A stretch of DNA of 64,000 nucleotides from Mucor racemosus (taxonomy: Eukaryota; Mucoromycota; Mucoromycetes; Mucorales; Mucoraceae): NCBI GenBank assembly GCA_027405735.1, contig JAPEHQ010000001.1:248001-312000 (forward strand), read 5' to 3'. The translations under genes were made by a program, and so were the position numbers. Shown here in pieces: positions 22,912 to 34,034 of the stretch. The first letter of the stretch is position 1. Every line of letters begins with the position of its first letter. The notes under the pieces are model-generated. The model had not been told where the DNA came from. It worked only from the letters and a program-made list of their open reading frames with translations, and searched no databases.

Positions 22912-24273
22912 TTATAAGTGATTCTGGGTGGGAGGTGAAGAACCGTTATAATTACTGGGAGATGCCGCATTAGAACTGGGAGAGATGTTGCTATCATCGC
23001 TTCCTGCTCCAGATGTATTATTATCTGTACTGATATTCTGATCCTGAATAAGTCCCTCGACTTCATCAGCTTCCACTTCACTGTGATCCATGTCCTCATC
23101 CTCAGATTCACTCTCATTCTCAGAGGGTTGATAGCTAATGTCGTCCTCCATATCAGACATTTCCTCGTCGCTCACTGATCTTTGAGTTCGCTTCTTGGTA
23201 GTCTCTATAGCTTGTCCTTTACCCTGTTGAGAGGGAGTGGTGTGCTTTGGTGGAGTATCAGGTGATGGTTCCTGAGTGACCTGCGTTTGTTGTTGTTGCT
23301 GTTTAGAACTTTCTTGATCTTTACTGCCGCCTGGAGCCCATCCAGATTTGACAGCTTCATCAGATGGAATAGGAGGGGTTTTCCTAGCCTTCTTGGTGGG
23401 TCGATTGTTAGTGCCCTTTTTGGGTTTGTCGCAATCGACTTGCTTGTGTCCGTGGCGATCACAATTGTAACACATGATATGAGCTAAAGCTTTTTTACAT
23501 TCGAACTTGGTGTGGCCCTCTTCATGGCAGTAGCGACACCAAGTAGGCATGTCAGGGAAAGTTGCATAGCAGAACTCTTGATCATGCTCAGTCATCCAGG
23601 AAATGGTGTGAGTCAGCTTCATATAATCTTTATCAGGAATTTGCTGGATAATGGCATAACCAGATCCCATGTACCAACCCATGGACTGTTCATAATGCAG
23701 GCCGAGATCAAGAATATTACCAAATTTACCCAGTACTGCACTTAGGTCTTGTAGTAAACGGTCTTTTGGTATAAAAGGAATATCCGTGAGGTTGACTTGG
23801 ATGACTTTACCCTGCCCATGGATGGCTTTGCAGGGGAACAGTTGAACCTTGGAATTTCCTGAATCATATAGGACGCCTTCTGTCATGAAACGTTGTGCAA
23901 TCGCTTCATTAGGATATATCTCAATATATCTTTGATTATTCTTGCCAAGAAACTTGACACCATTGAAATTGTTTGCTTTATATTTCTTGTCAAGGATGAT
24001 CAGATGTTGCTGGTCTGTCATGTTGGGAATTTTCGCAATATCTAGAAAATAGCCATTGGCCGTTCGTGCATGGCGCCAAATACGGGCTTTGATGCTGCGT
24101 AGTTGAGGATTGGTGGAGGGGTTAGCGGTTGACATACCAATGCTAGTGTTTTCAGCGTCTCCGTGCATGAGAGAATGTGAAGTGGTGGCGAGACGATTGT
24201 AGGCCGCGTCAGCGTAGCTTCTACCGGGTACGTTCGTACCAGGTGGTTTCTGTTTTTTACTGGGAAGAGCCAT
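22912..24273 (-). CDS. LINE ORF1: Gag-like RNA-binding protein with zinc knuckles
   Basis: 453 aa from MALPSKKQKPPGT, where the element starts. Four codons upstream another in-frame ATG (24285) lies in the target-site duplication and would add MLVI. The middle holds an RNA-binding fold-like region (residues about 60-240). It is followed by two CCHC knuckles, CRYCHEEGHTKFEC and CYNCDRHGHKQVDC, then a basic stretch and an acidic, Ser/Gln-rich C-terminal tail (ESESEDEDMDHSEVEADE). It should coat element RNA in a ribonucleoprotein with ORF2. Confidence 0.93.
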   Translation of the reverse strand: MALPSKKQKPPGTNVPGRSYADAAYNRLATTSHSLMHGDAENTSIGMSTANPSTNPQLRSIKARIWRHARTANGYFLDIAKIPNMTDQQHLIILDKKYKANNFNGVKFLGKNNQRYIEIYPNEAIAQRFMTEGVLYDSGNSKVQLFPCKAIHGQGKVIQVNLTDIPFIPKDRLLQDLSAVLGKFGNILDLGLHYEQSMGWYMGSGYAIIQQIPDKDYMKLTHTISWMTEHDQEFCYATFPDMPTWCRYCHEEGHTKFECKKALAHIMCYNCDRHGHKQVDCDKPKKGTNNRPTKKARKTPPIPSDEAVKSGWAPGGSKDQESSKQQQQQTQVTQEPSPDTPPKHTTPSQQGKGQAIETTKKRTQRSVSDEEMSDMEDDISYQPSENESESEDEDMDHSEVEADEVEGLIQDQNISTDNNTSGAGSDDSNISPSSNAASPSNYNGSSPPTQNHL

Positions 24274-25270
24274 GATAACCAACATAATAGTTTACAATAC
24301 AGCTTAGAACCTATGCCGGCTGAGTCTCAAACCCCATTTGTGAAATCGACCAAAAAATGATGCAAAAAACAAAATCGTTTAAAAGCTCATGAACTACAAA
24401 GTAAGTTTAACCAGTGTATTAAATGTTTTTTGTACAGTTTTAAACTTCGCATCCATTTAAATAAAATTTAGATAAACGTTTTGCATTAAATTCTGCATAA
24501 AACGTGATTGAAATTTTGGAGGTTTTTTGAAAATACACATCACTTTTTATAAAAATATTTTAAATATAAGTAATGGAAATAATGAGCAGAAAACATATCT
24601 ATCGATCGAGTCATTAATGAATCTACTAGCTGCATTTTTCGTAGAGAAAACGAGACTTTTGTCCAAATTTTTTTCAAATTCAGAATTTAGGATGAGGGTA
24701 TATAAGGAAAAATTGAAGCTAGAAGCGAGGATATTTTTGTGCATATTTTTGAAGATATCTCTACGAAAAATCAATATTTTAAAAAAAACTAAATTGTATC
24801 CAATAGAGCCTAGTGTGTGCTATAACATGAACGTAAAAAAAATGCTGCTCAATATAACGAATATTTAGAAATCTACCACAAAAATGCCAAAAAAATGAAA
24901 CAAAAAAAAAAGCTGCTCAGAATTTTTTTATACTAGAATATGCTAAAGAGTACTTCAAAGCAAGTAAGTTTTATTATTAGAAGTTGTTAGTGTAACTTAA
25001 TTTTTCGTAGAGATATGAGGCTTCAAAATTTTTAATTTTTAACAGTGAAATACGTGTAAAAATCTGAAACATTAGCACTAAAAAAGTTATACCAACTGCA
25101 AAAAGTAGGATATTTCTGGATACTTGTTTTTGGATTAAAGTTGAACATCTCAGATACATTGGCATATAATTTTTTCGTGATGTTATTTAGTAAGAAAAAA
25201 AATGTATAGGGGTGAAAAACGAGACCCATTTTTAAAGAAAAAGCTGTGAATTTTACCTATTTTTGATTTG

Positions 25271-25894
25271 GAAGCACATGAAAGCATTTGAAAATCAACA
25301 AAATGTAATCAAATTTCTCGATTGAATCAAATGCACATGGCCAATCGATATTATTATATAATATTAATTTTTTTCCTGTAATTTTTCTGTCTGATATTTA
25401 TGTATTTTGGAATAATAGAATTTGTTTGGTTAATCAGAAAGCTGAATGTCACGGCCAATGTTTACAACGAATAGCTGCATTAAAAGTGTACTTTTAGCCA
25501 ACGTTCGGAAGCTTTACAGAATGTGCACTGTACTTGAAGAGCGGAATTTACAAAAATGCACTAGTTTGAACGCGGAGCTATTGAAATTGCATTGATGGCG
25601 TCTCACAGCATCCAGAGAGAAAAAAGACGATTCAAAATGAAATGAATATCAAATTTGTATGAAAAGGTTTATTAATAATAAATGGGAGAAAAGAAAGCTG
25701 GGCTAAACGTTAAAATATAGGGGCTTGGCGATTTAAGGCGAATATTTAGTCAACAGGAGAGATATTCGAACTGGTCTATGTATTCTTTTATTTACATATA
25801 AATGGTATTTGCCAATTACTTGAACGCTGAATTAGAATTTACATCTAATAACAAGTAATATACAGTTTATATTTACATTAATAACAAGCATGTA
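25271..25894. other. Non-coding, downstream of repeat X
   Basis: AT-rich DNA with no ORF of note and no repeat match seen elsewhere in the window. Confidence 0.4.
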
Positions 25895-26251
25895 TTAAAT
25901 TAGTTTATTTTTTCCTTTTTTATCGTTGATAGCTGCTGGATCAGTGGTAGAGAGATGTCGCAACAACATTTCGAGTCTTTTCTGTGATGTGGAATGGTGA
26001 AATATATTCGCTTCATCTTTACTAAGCCAGTCTAGTAATCCTGAATTCAGCAAGGTTGCCTCGTAGGAAGCATCACAGTCATCTCCCATGTATAACTCTG
26101 GATCATTTACTGTTATTGAGGGTGATGTGGAAGTCCTAAATGATGGTGGTGAAGATGATGATGACTGATTGAAAAGCGGTATCGAAGATATTAGCTCATC
26201 AAAAGATTTTTGGGATGGAAATCCTTTTGAAGAAGGTACAATATGAGACAT
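25895..26251 (-). CDS. Small protein of unknown function
   Basis: 118 aa from MSHIVPSSKG; an upstream in-frame ATG at 26296 would add 15 residues with no better context. The sequence has a Ser/Pro-rich middle (QSSSSSPPSFRTSTSPS), an acidic patch ELYMGDDCDASYE, then an amphipathic helical part (LLNSGLLDWLSKDEANIF and KRLEMLLRHLS) and a basic C-terminus KKGKNKL. No signal peptide or membrane segment. The composition looks like a real short regulatory protein rather than random AT-rich ORF, but I cannot assign a family, and it is bordered by repeats. Confidence 0.5.
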   Translation of the reverse strand: MSHIVPSSKGFPSQKSFDELISSIPLFNQSSSSSPPSFRTSTSPSITVNDPELYMGDDCDASYEATLLNSGLLDWLSKDEANIFHHSTSQKRLEMLLRHLSTTDPAAINDKKGKNKLI

Positions 26252-26696
26252 TTTTGTTGTATGAATAATGGAAAGAAAGGGCCTATTAAGAAACAACGCT
26301 ATAAAATTACAAATATGGGTTCTTTTTTAATAATGTTTGTTACTCATCAACATATGATAATTAGTTTCCGACTTTTCTAAATACGGAAGTATTTATGTAC
26401 ATCGTCAAATGGCTTTTTAGAAACATCGTGTTCTTAAGGGATTTTTCCACGACCATTAAAGTCTAGAAATGGTTGATCAAGACACCGAATTTTCTTGCGA
26501 GATTTCTCAAGTGTATTGAAATTTTTTATGTGTACATCTCGAACTGATTGCAAAACTTTTTATATGACCAACGTACTTTATTCCCAATATTTTTGTTTAG
26601 TAATCGTATATATATGATAATGTTATTGCAGTTCGTATCCGCAGAAACTTCATGCAAAAATAAAGGTTATTTTAGTTTCAATCAAGCAACACTTTA

Positions 26697-27229
26697 TTAA
26701 ACCATTAATAGCGTTGGGGAAAGAATCTCAGTTTTGTTGGTGATAGTGAATATGTTTGAATCAATGGCTGTATTTTTGTATGTAGATAATTTTAAATAGA
26801 AATCTATGTATTATCAAGCAATGTTACATGAGAATGTCTTTATAACAATGCGCTATAGAAATGATATTCCAGATATGATCACTTACCATTACCTGTGGGA
26901 ATATCATTAGGTATTTGGATTCTGCAAATGCGATTGTCATGAGAAGAAATTGCCGCTAGTTTAGTTGGACATACAACAGCTATTTTCTTATTATTTTGAT
27001 ATATTGACAGTTCTACAATCTGGTCTAAATGAAAATCTTGGTTTAGTGTAATATGATGGAAGCAACCAATATGGGCAACAGTTGGAAATGTAAATTTAAA
27101 TGTCGTTGGCAATTTTCCCCTTTTTTGCCTCGCTTCATCTTCGTCTTGGTCTTCATCTTCAGTGGCACTATAGAGGGAGGAAATCAAGTAAGTGGCAATA
27201 AAAGATAGAGTGGCAACAGAGTATTTCAT
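26697..27229 (-). CDS. Small secreted protein with beta-sandwich-like domain
   Basis: Exons 26887-27229 and 26697-26767 (donor GTAAGT, acceptor ATACAG) give 137 aa. The start at 27229 gives a clear signal peptide, MKYSVATLSFIATYLISSLYSA, then an acidic stretch EDEDQDEDEARQKRGK. The domain FKFTFPTVAHIGCFHHITLNQ...VELSIYQNNKKIAVVC resembles the N-terminal Ig-like fold of fungal Ser/Thr-rich GPI-anchored or Kre9-type wall proteins, but lacks their long Ser/Thr tail. It is probably secreted or wall-associated. A longer upstream reading to 27508 is unlikely because it buries the signal peptide. Divergent from RFC. Confidence 0.75.
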
Positions 27230-27997
27230 TTTGATTGAAAGTGTATGTAAATCAATACATAAAAGATCAAGAGATTTTATATACCATATTCCGCATAAAT
27301 ATACGTTAGGGAGAAGGATGACCAATTTGCATAAGGTTTGTTTTTCAGAAAACATGGGGGTTTCAAGACAAAAAATAAGGGCATAACTTGGATATATGAG
27401 GAGTAATTTGTATAAACTTGATTTTATAAAGCTCCCTTTCCAACCCCCCATCCCTTTCTTTATTTCAACTATACAATGTCCTTCAAAAACCATCACTATA
27501 TTTGACATTTATGAGTTTGCGTTTACTTTAAAATATTTTTACATGCACTGAAACTCGAATATTTGAACATTAAGCCTTCATTTTGTATTAATTGATATAT
27601 GAAGAGTCCTCTGATATTTTCTCTTAGAGATTAAATGCTTGGATGGGGGATTGAAATTTTAAACCCTTTCCAGTTGGGTATCACAGACTTACACGACCCT
27701 CTAAAAAGTATCACTTGTTGTAAACGCAAAACTCACTTTTTTAAAAAAAATAAAAATCTGTACAAGTGCTTTGTATGCCAGGCATAGCCATTTAATGTAT
27801 ATCCACTATAACAACTACTGTAAACAATGTAAAATAAATCCAAAAAGTTGGTAAATGCATGGTAAATTGGCTTTCAAATGTGTCAAAAATTACTGTCCAA
27901 AGAGTCACGAACGAAAGGATAGGACGCGAAGATGTTGACATTGTTTGATTTAATAACGCGTGCAGTATCTATTTTATTTTTCTTTAAATCATCAAGA
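27230..27997. promoter_or_regulatory. Divergent intergenic region with MCB-type box before RFC
   Basis: ACGCGT at 27956-27961, 37 bp before the RFC ATG, and ACGCGA at 27924-27929. ACGCGT is the MluI cell-cycle box bound by MBF in yeasts and drives replication genes at G1/S. The rest of the 768 bp shows nothing else recognisable. Confidence 0.5.
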
Positions 27998-29290
27998 ATG
28001 AGTTTCTTTGCACCAAGAACAGCATCAAACAACAAAACCACCAACACTGAAAAGGCAGATTTATTAAAAAAGAGTCAACCTTGGGTTGAGAAATAGTAAA
28101 TGTTTTATATTATTTGACATAATCACTCAGAAAACTAACAACCCACCGCTACATAGTCGCCCAAAGACAATGGATGATATTTCTTCACAGGAACAAGCAG
28201 TACTTGTATTAAAGAAAGCACTTCGATCCGATAATGTAAATATAAACAAGAGGATAGATCGAGTATATGTTAAATTGACACATTGATTTAGTTGCCTCAT
28301 TTGTTGTTTTATGGACCTCCAGGTACTGGTAAAACTTCCACAATTTTAGCTTTAGCAAATGAATTATACGGACCCAAGTTGATGAAGAGTCGTGTGTTGG
28401 AATTGAATGCATCCGATGAAAGAGGTATTCAAATTGTGCGTGATAAAGTCAAGAATTTCTCTCGTACCACAGTTACCAGCAAAGTAGAGTAAGTGTAAAT
28501 TATATCTGTATATTGGCATGTCTGATATTAATCCAAACATTTTATTTAGTGGATTTCCTTGTCCTCCTTATAAAATTGTAATTTTGGATGAAGCAGATTC
28601 CATGACTAAAGATGCTCAATCTGCATTACGTCGTACTATGGAAACCTATTCAAAAACCACTAGATTTTGTTTAGTTTGTAATTATGTTAGTCGGTAAAGT
28701 AGTTATATCCATTATTTATCAATGAAGTTACAACTAACGCATTTAATAGTATTATTGAACCTATCACTTCTCGTTGTGCCAAGTTTAGATTCAAACCTTT
28801 ACCAGTTGTGGATTTAGAAGAACGTATTCAAATGATTTGTGCAGAGGAAGGTGTTAATTTAGGACCCAACACATTAAACACATTGATTGAAAGTTCTGCA
28901 GGAGATCTTAGAAAAGCCATTACATTTTTACAAAGCGGATACAACTTGCAAGGATCCGAAGCTATTACACCCAGAATGATTTGTGAAATGGCAGGTATTA
29001 TTCCACAAGATATGATGCAGGAATTAATTGATGTGTGGTCAAGTAATGATACAAAGGCAATTGAAAGAAAAGTACAAGATATGATGAATGAAGGATACTC
29101 GGGAGAAAATATTGTGAGTCAAATTCATGACGCTATTATCAAGGATGAGAGTTTAAATACAATTCAAAAGGCTAAAATATCACAAGTTATGTCTGTTGTG
29201 GATATTGATCTTGTACAAGGTGCTGATGAGCATTTACAAGTTTTAAATTTAATGGCTAATATTGCGGATATTGCTTCTGCTAATGCCTGA
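27998..29290 (+). CDS. RFC2: Replication factor C subunit (yeast Rfc2 / human RFC4 type)
   Basis: Clamp-loader AAA+ ATPase subunit that opens and loads PCNA on primer ends. Exons 27998-28095, 28157-28235, 28292-28488, 28550-28693 and 28750-29290 give 352 aa. The N-terminal PWVEKYRPKTMDD is RFC box II. Walker A is GPPGTGKTS, then [11 protein letters not shown]. Walker B is VILDEADSM (DEAD box of small RFC subunits), and the SRC motif is [12 protein letters not shown]. The C-terminal helical collar follows ([11 protein letters not shown]). [14 protein letters not shown] and length fit the Rfc2/RFC4 group better than the other small subunits. Its stop lies 28 bp from that of the convergent ZNF511-like gene. 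A likely MBF site lies just upstream. Confidence 0.95.
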
Positions 29291-29318
29291 AAAAATCAAT
29301 AAAACAAAAAGAAGTTTA

Positions 29319-30081
29319 TTATTCAATCATAGATTGTGGTTGTGGTTGTTTTTTCTTTTTTGGTCCTCTTTTTCTTTTGTGTCTTGGTCTGGATTCTGTC
29401 ATTTCAGTATCTTTTATAGTATTGTTATTATCATTATTTGGTGTAGTTGCAGTCTTTTTGTGTTGTTTATATTGCGGTAATGCAGGTGGCCTATGCCCGA
29501 ATGAAATTGTTTTAGGTATTTTTAACTTTGACATACTGTCAGTTAATGTATCCATCATATCAACATCGTGTGCTTGATCTTGAGTTTTTTCTTCATTTTT
29601 TCTTGAAATACGTTCTTTGTTTTTCTTATCCCTGATTTTCTTTTGCTCAAATGTCAATGTGCCTGTATAAACGAGATCAAAAGGAAAATATTTTGGATAA
29701 TGATGTTTATCCACCAAATGTAATCTACGCATTCGAGGTGATGAAAATACTTTTGTGCATGTTTCTACATAGCATTTGTACTAGGTTTTTATTTAATTAG
29801 TACATTAAACATCATTAAATGTGGTACATCTTACAATTTTTTCACCTCGATCCTTCTTTAACTGCAAAATAACATCATGGAATTCATCTAAATGAAGCTG
29901 TAACCATTCTTCACCTGGAAAAATCTTGTGGCAAACAGAACAAACGTTTCGATGTACAGCTTCATAATGTAATTCGTAGGCTAGAATGTCTGGATATTCA
30001 ATTCTGCAATCGTCACAGTATATTTCGATGGAAGTGAATTCACTACAAATAGAATGTTTAATTAATCGTATTCAATTGCGT

Positions 30082-30114
<33 letters not shown>

Positions 30115-30280
30115 TTACATACGTTGCTATATTAGATGCTTCTTCTTTAATCATGTTGAATTCAAAATCTGATTGTGCTTGCTTCTGGAGCCAAATAGCC
30201 CGTAGTGCTATGTTTCCTTCTTCAAAAAAGGGATCATTAGGTGCATAAATACGTTTTTGTGGGGTATAGATTGTTGACAT
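29319..30280 (-). CDS. ZNF511-like C2H2 zinc-finger protein
   Basis: Exons 30123-30280, 29835-30042 and 29319-29780 give 275 aa. Three zinc fingers lie in the middle: YCDDCRIEYPDILAYELHYEAVH, then VCSVCHKIFPGEEWLQLHLDEFH, then CYVETCTKVFSSPRMRRLHLVDKH. The last is followed by YPKYFPFD, the feature of the ZNF511 family. The C-terminus is low complexity and strongly basic (RPRHKRKRGPKKKK), a nuclear-localisation type tail. The animal homologue is nuclear and poorly characterised; no specific role can be given. Intron 1 carries a run of about 27 A on the plus strand (from 30083), prone to sequencing error but outside the coding region. Confidence 0.85.
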
Positions 30281-31153
30281 ATTTATAGGGAAACAAAAGG
30301 TTTACAAAAGCTTTTTTGCAGCATTTAGCAGGTGTCGGAGTTTTAATATATAAGCTGCAACATCGGCCAGTTCTGATCCAAATGAACATTTTTCTTAAAA
30401 AAAAAAATGGACATTTTTGAACCTTTGAAGAATTTTTGCAGCTCTAATATAATTAATAATGTATAAACTAGTTATAATAAACCCTATGTGAAGTACATTT
30501 TTCTACAAGATGAAGTTTTTTATTTACTAAATTCTATTGTAATGGCTCTCTATATCCGTAATTATGTGCTGTTTTAGATTTCTCCAGAAAAGTCAAAATA
30601 TTTGGCTTGTAGTGTCAAAATAAACTTTACCATCATAAATACGGTATAATTTCGATTAGATTTCTCTAATAATTATCTTAGTAAAAAGTCTCAGTTTTCA
30701 GGCGAAAAATCGAATTTTGTGAAAATCGAGATTTTGAACGAGGTATGGTAAGGCCAAAATCGAGCTGATATTATTTTTTGAGAAAGAAGTTATGAATGCT
30801 TTGAAGCAAGTTTGCTGGTTGAGAGCAATCGTTTGGTGTGTTTTTGAGTGCTGGAAATGATCATAATCTATCAAAATGTAACATTTAAAGTCTCAATTTA
30901 AGCCAAATCATCAATATCATGGTATATTGTATGAGCTATACCGTCTTTTTTTCAGTTTTAGATGCATATAGTGTTCTGATTTTTAGTTTTTCTTAACATT
31001 CAGCGTTTTGCAACTGCAAAGAAAAGATACAAAAGTAGTTTTATTGGCTAGATCGCCATTGGAATACTGCTTTCAAATGCGGTCCATAAAAGGCATTTCC
31101 GTTCAACTTTTGATGGCAGGCGTTTTCTTCTTCTTATTCAAACTTCAAATATA
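30281..31153. other. Intergenic with a short diverged repeat (Y)
   Basis: About 210 bp (30670-30880) match the reverse complement of 56600-56880, including the run GAAAATCGAGATTTTGAACGAGGTAT against GAAAATTGAGATTTTAGATGAGGTAT. No coding sequence. The end near 31150 is the MND1 5' flank. Confidence 0.5.
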
Positions 31154-31891
31154 ATGGTGGTAAAATCATCTACAGTACATTATACAATAGATAAGTTCGA
31201 TTAATTAACATTTGATTATGTGCATGTGTATAGAAAGGACTTTCAGTTGACGAAAAAAGAAAGCGAATCGAGAGTTTATTCCATGAAAGTGTAAGGGAAA
31301 ATTTCATAAAAAGAAAGCATCAATTTACATGATGTATAAATGTAGGGTGAATTCTATCAATTGAAAGATATTGAAAAATTGGGTGTTAAGAAGGGAGTTA
31401 CATCTCAATCAATCAAAGATATTTTAATGAGTCTAGTTGATGATGGACTAGTTATAACAGACAAGATTGGCACATCCAACTACTTTTGGTCTTTTCCATC
31501 CGCAGCTATCCAGACCAAACGCAATAAATTGAAAGATTTGAACCAAAATATCGATAAACAGCTGGAAAAGAAGAAGAAATTGGAGCAATTGATTGAAGAA
31601 GCATCCCAAGATAGACAAGATTCAAACGAACGAACGCAATTACTTGCAGAATTGAAACAAGAAAAGGATGCAACCAAGGAATTACAATTGGAATTACAAA
31701 AGTATGCTGAAAATGATCCAGAATTATATCATAAAAAGGAAAAAGCATCTCAAATAGCTAAAGAAGCAGCTAATCGATGGACAGAAAGTATTTGGGAAAT
31801 GCAATCATACTGTATCAACAAGTTTGGCATGGAAAGACAGTTGTTTGATCAAACATTTGGTATTAAAGATGATTTTGATACCATTGATTGA
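31154..31891 (+). CDS. MND1: Meiotic nuclear division protein 1
   Basis: Partner of Hop2; the heterodimer stimulates Dmc1/Rad51 strand exchange in meiosis. Exons 31154-31159, 31234-31290 and 31346-31891 give 202 aa (human 205). The first exon is only ATG GTG, chosen because GTAAAA follows and MVKGLSVDEKRKRIESLF matches the family start. The N-terminal winged-helix part has YQLKDIEKLGVKKGVTSQSI and IGTSNYFWSFPS. A long coiled coil covers about residues 85-150. The C-terminal KEAANRWTESIW, KFGMERQLFDQTFGI and DDFDTID are diagnostic. Its presence argues for a working meiotic programme. Confidence 0.96.
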
Positions 31892-32026
31892 TTGGCTAAT
31901 GATGTTGGTGTTGGTGGAACGTTTGCTAAGTGCACCTGTATGCTACAACAACCAAGGAAAAAAAAACTCTTAAAACTTGTTCCTATATATCCCTTTTTTT
32001 TTTCTCACCCACCCACTACTAAAAAT

Positions 32027-33277
32027 ATGCCTATATCAAATAATAAAAGATTATCATTTGTAAACTTTCCTATACCATTTGATCATCCATATACCATCCC
32101 AACATTAATTGCAACAGTTGGTGCAAGTGCATTTTTATATTATTCGCTACAAGCATCACATAAATCAGACCTCAAAGAAGCTATTCGACAACAAGTCGTA
32201 CATAAACGTAAACATCTCAAGAGAAAACAAGATAAATTTGCAAGCCTTAAAATCGAAAATCAATATGTAAATCCATTTAACGAGTGGACACAACCTAGTA
32301 TTTCCATTTTGGATTCCATTTTGTATTGGTTTGGTATTAACAACAACAATCAAATACCTAAAATCGAACAAGTAAGTGGTTTTGGATATTTTTGAGAGAG
32401 ACTAAACTGACTCAAACAACAATAGGATCTCATCGATTCATTACCTATTGTAAAGCCCCAATTCAACCACAACAATACAAGTTTGACTTGGCTTGGTCAA
32501 TCTACGTGTTTGATTACATTGGAAGGTCTCAAAATATTGACAGATCCTGTGTTTGAGCACTCAAAACGTCTTAGACCACCACCTTGTTTATTAAATGATA
32601 TTGGATATATAGATATTGTACTAGTATCGCATCAACATTTCGATCATTTAGATGAAAATGTAGCGAAGCAAATTGGAAACAATGCTACATGGTATATACC
32701 ATTAGGTTTAAGAGGATGGTTCACTGAAAGGGGAATCGATAATGTGATAGAATTAGATTGGTGGCAGGAGATGCACCATAAAGGACATTCTGATATTGTT
32801 ATAGCAAGTGTACCATCTATGCATTCAAGTCATAAAGAAGAATCGTTGTGGTGTAGTTTTGTGATAAAGAGTCGAAATGAGAGAATCTTTTTTTGGTAAA
32901 ATTTCCGTGTGTCCTTGTATATTAAACAAAACTAATTTTCTTGATTATACAGCGGTGACACAGGCTATGTTCCTGAATTATTCCAATCTATACGAGACAT
33001 CTATTCCCCATTCACTTTTGCTGCATTACCTATTGGAACATTTGAACCTCAAACAATGTTAAAATCACTTCATATGAATCCAGAAGAGGCAATCCAAGCG
33101 CATTTAGATTTAGGATCACCCAGAATATCCATTGGTGTACATTGGGGCACATTTATGAAATCAAATGAGCCTTATTTATCACCCATACAACAACTGATTG
33201 ATTTATATAGTAAAATAGAAGAAAATGATACAAGTCGTTTTATTACAACATCATTTGGTGAAACTATTTTTGCTTAA
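32027..33277 (+). CDS. Metallo-beta-lactamase-fold hydrolase, FMP30/NAPE-PLD type
   Basis: Exons 32027-32371, 32426-32895 and 32953-33277 give 379 aa. A membrane segment TIPTLIATVGASAFLYYSL lies at about 23-42, preceded by a short basic N-terminus, as in yeast Fmp30 (mitochondrial inner membrane). NPFNEWTQPS matches the region before the catalytic domain in this family. The metal site is SHQHFDHLD (H184, H186, D188, H189), with further ligands in SMHSSH, CGDTGY and GVHWGTF. NAPE-PLD enzymes hydrolyse N-acyl-phosphatidylethanolamine to N-acylethanolamine and phosphatidic acid. Substrate is inferred from family. It begins 135 bp after MND1 and is convergent with the LysM gene (25 bp between stops). 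Confidence 0.88.
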
Positions 33278-33302
33278 TTTAAATATTATAGAATAAAGTT
33301 GT

Positions 33303-34002
33303 TTAAAGATAGTTGAGTAGATTACAATCACCACCTTCATAAATATCAACTGAGCTAACCTTGTGCTCACCGTTCAAAGAACGATAGTTCTTTTCACGAT
33401 AAACATAGAAATCAATATGATTACTATCGAAACTCCAACTACGATCTAAAAAATCCCATTTAATAAGGGTTAGTACTGTGTTACATTATAAATAAATTAA
33501 TAACATACCATCTACGAGTAAGCAGCCATTGTGTTTCTTGGAACTACCGGGAATTTCCCAACCAACAATAGAAGGAACATAGATCTTTGTATTTCTCTTG
33601 ATATCATTAGCAGCAATGGTGATAAATGGACGAAGAGGACTACCGAAAGAAGTTAAACCATAAGGATCTTCCTTCTTGTCAACTTCCATGAAACATTTGT
33701 AATTGCTGCAAGAACAACCGCCGAGATTGATAACTTTGCTACCAACAACACCAGTACCTTCCATAACCAAGGCATCAGCGTATTCTTCAGAGACAGTACC
33801 AAGACTATCACCATCACAGGTCTTGACGGTAACTGATTTACCACCATGTTCGTAATCATCGGGATGAGCAATCCAGTAGTAAGTTAAATCAGATCCTTTT
33901 TGAAGTAATTTACGACTATCCTTCTTTTCAGAGGAGCTGGTTGCCTTGGGTTCTTCTTCCTTTTTAGTGGTAGTAGGTCTTTGAGTGGTAGTAGACTTCT
34001 TG

Positions 34003-34034
<32 letters not shown>

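Larger units (their letters stand above)
18707..24273 (-). mobile_element. Non-LTR retrotransposon (LINE), two intact ORFs
   Basis: 5.57 kb on the minus strand: ORF1 (nucleic-acid binding), ORF2 (endonuclease plus reverse transcriptase), a short 3' UTR with AATAAA-type signals and a 3' oligo-A (ten T at 18707-18716 on the plus strand). The flanks are 16-bp target duplications GATAACCAACATAATA at 18691-18706 and 24274-24289. The 5' edge falls on the ATG of ORF1, so no 5' UTR remains. Domain order fits L1/Tad-like elements of fungi. Perfect duplications and open frames point to a recent insertion. Confidence 0.97.
17995..25270 (+). repeat. Repeat X, plus-strand copy, split by a LINE
   Basis: Two blocks, 17995-18706 and 24290-25270, align consecutively with the reverse complement of 37848-39340. 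The gap is exactly the LINE 18707-24273 plus one target-site copy. The repeat is AT-rich, diverged, and shows no convincing coding capacity. It ends near CTGTGAATTTTACCTATTTTTGA (25240-25262). Element class unknown. Confidence 0.8.

Noticed and set aside
26879..27508. Longer reading of the small secreted protein from 27508
   Set aside because: It puts a clean signal peptide in the middle of the chain; the start at 27229 is better.
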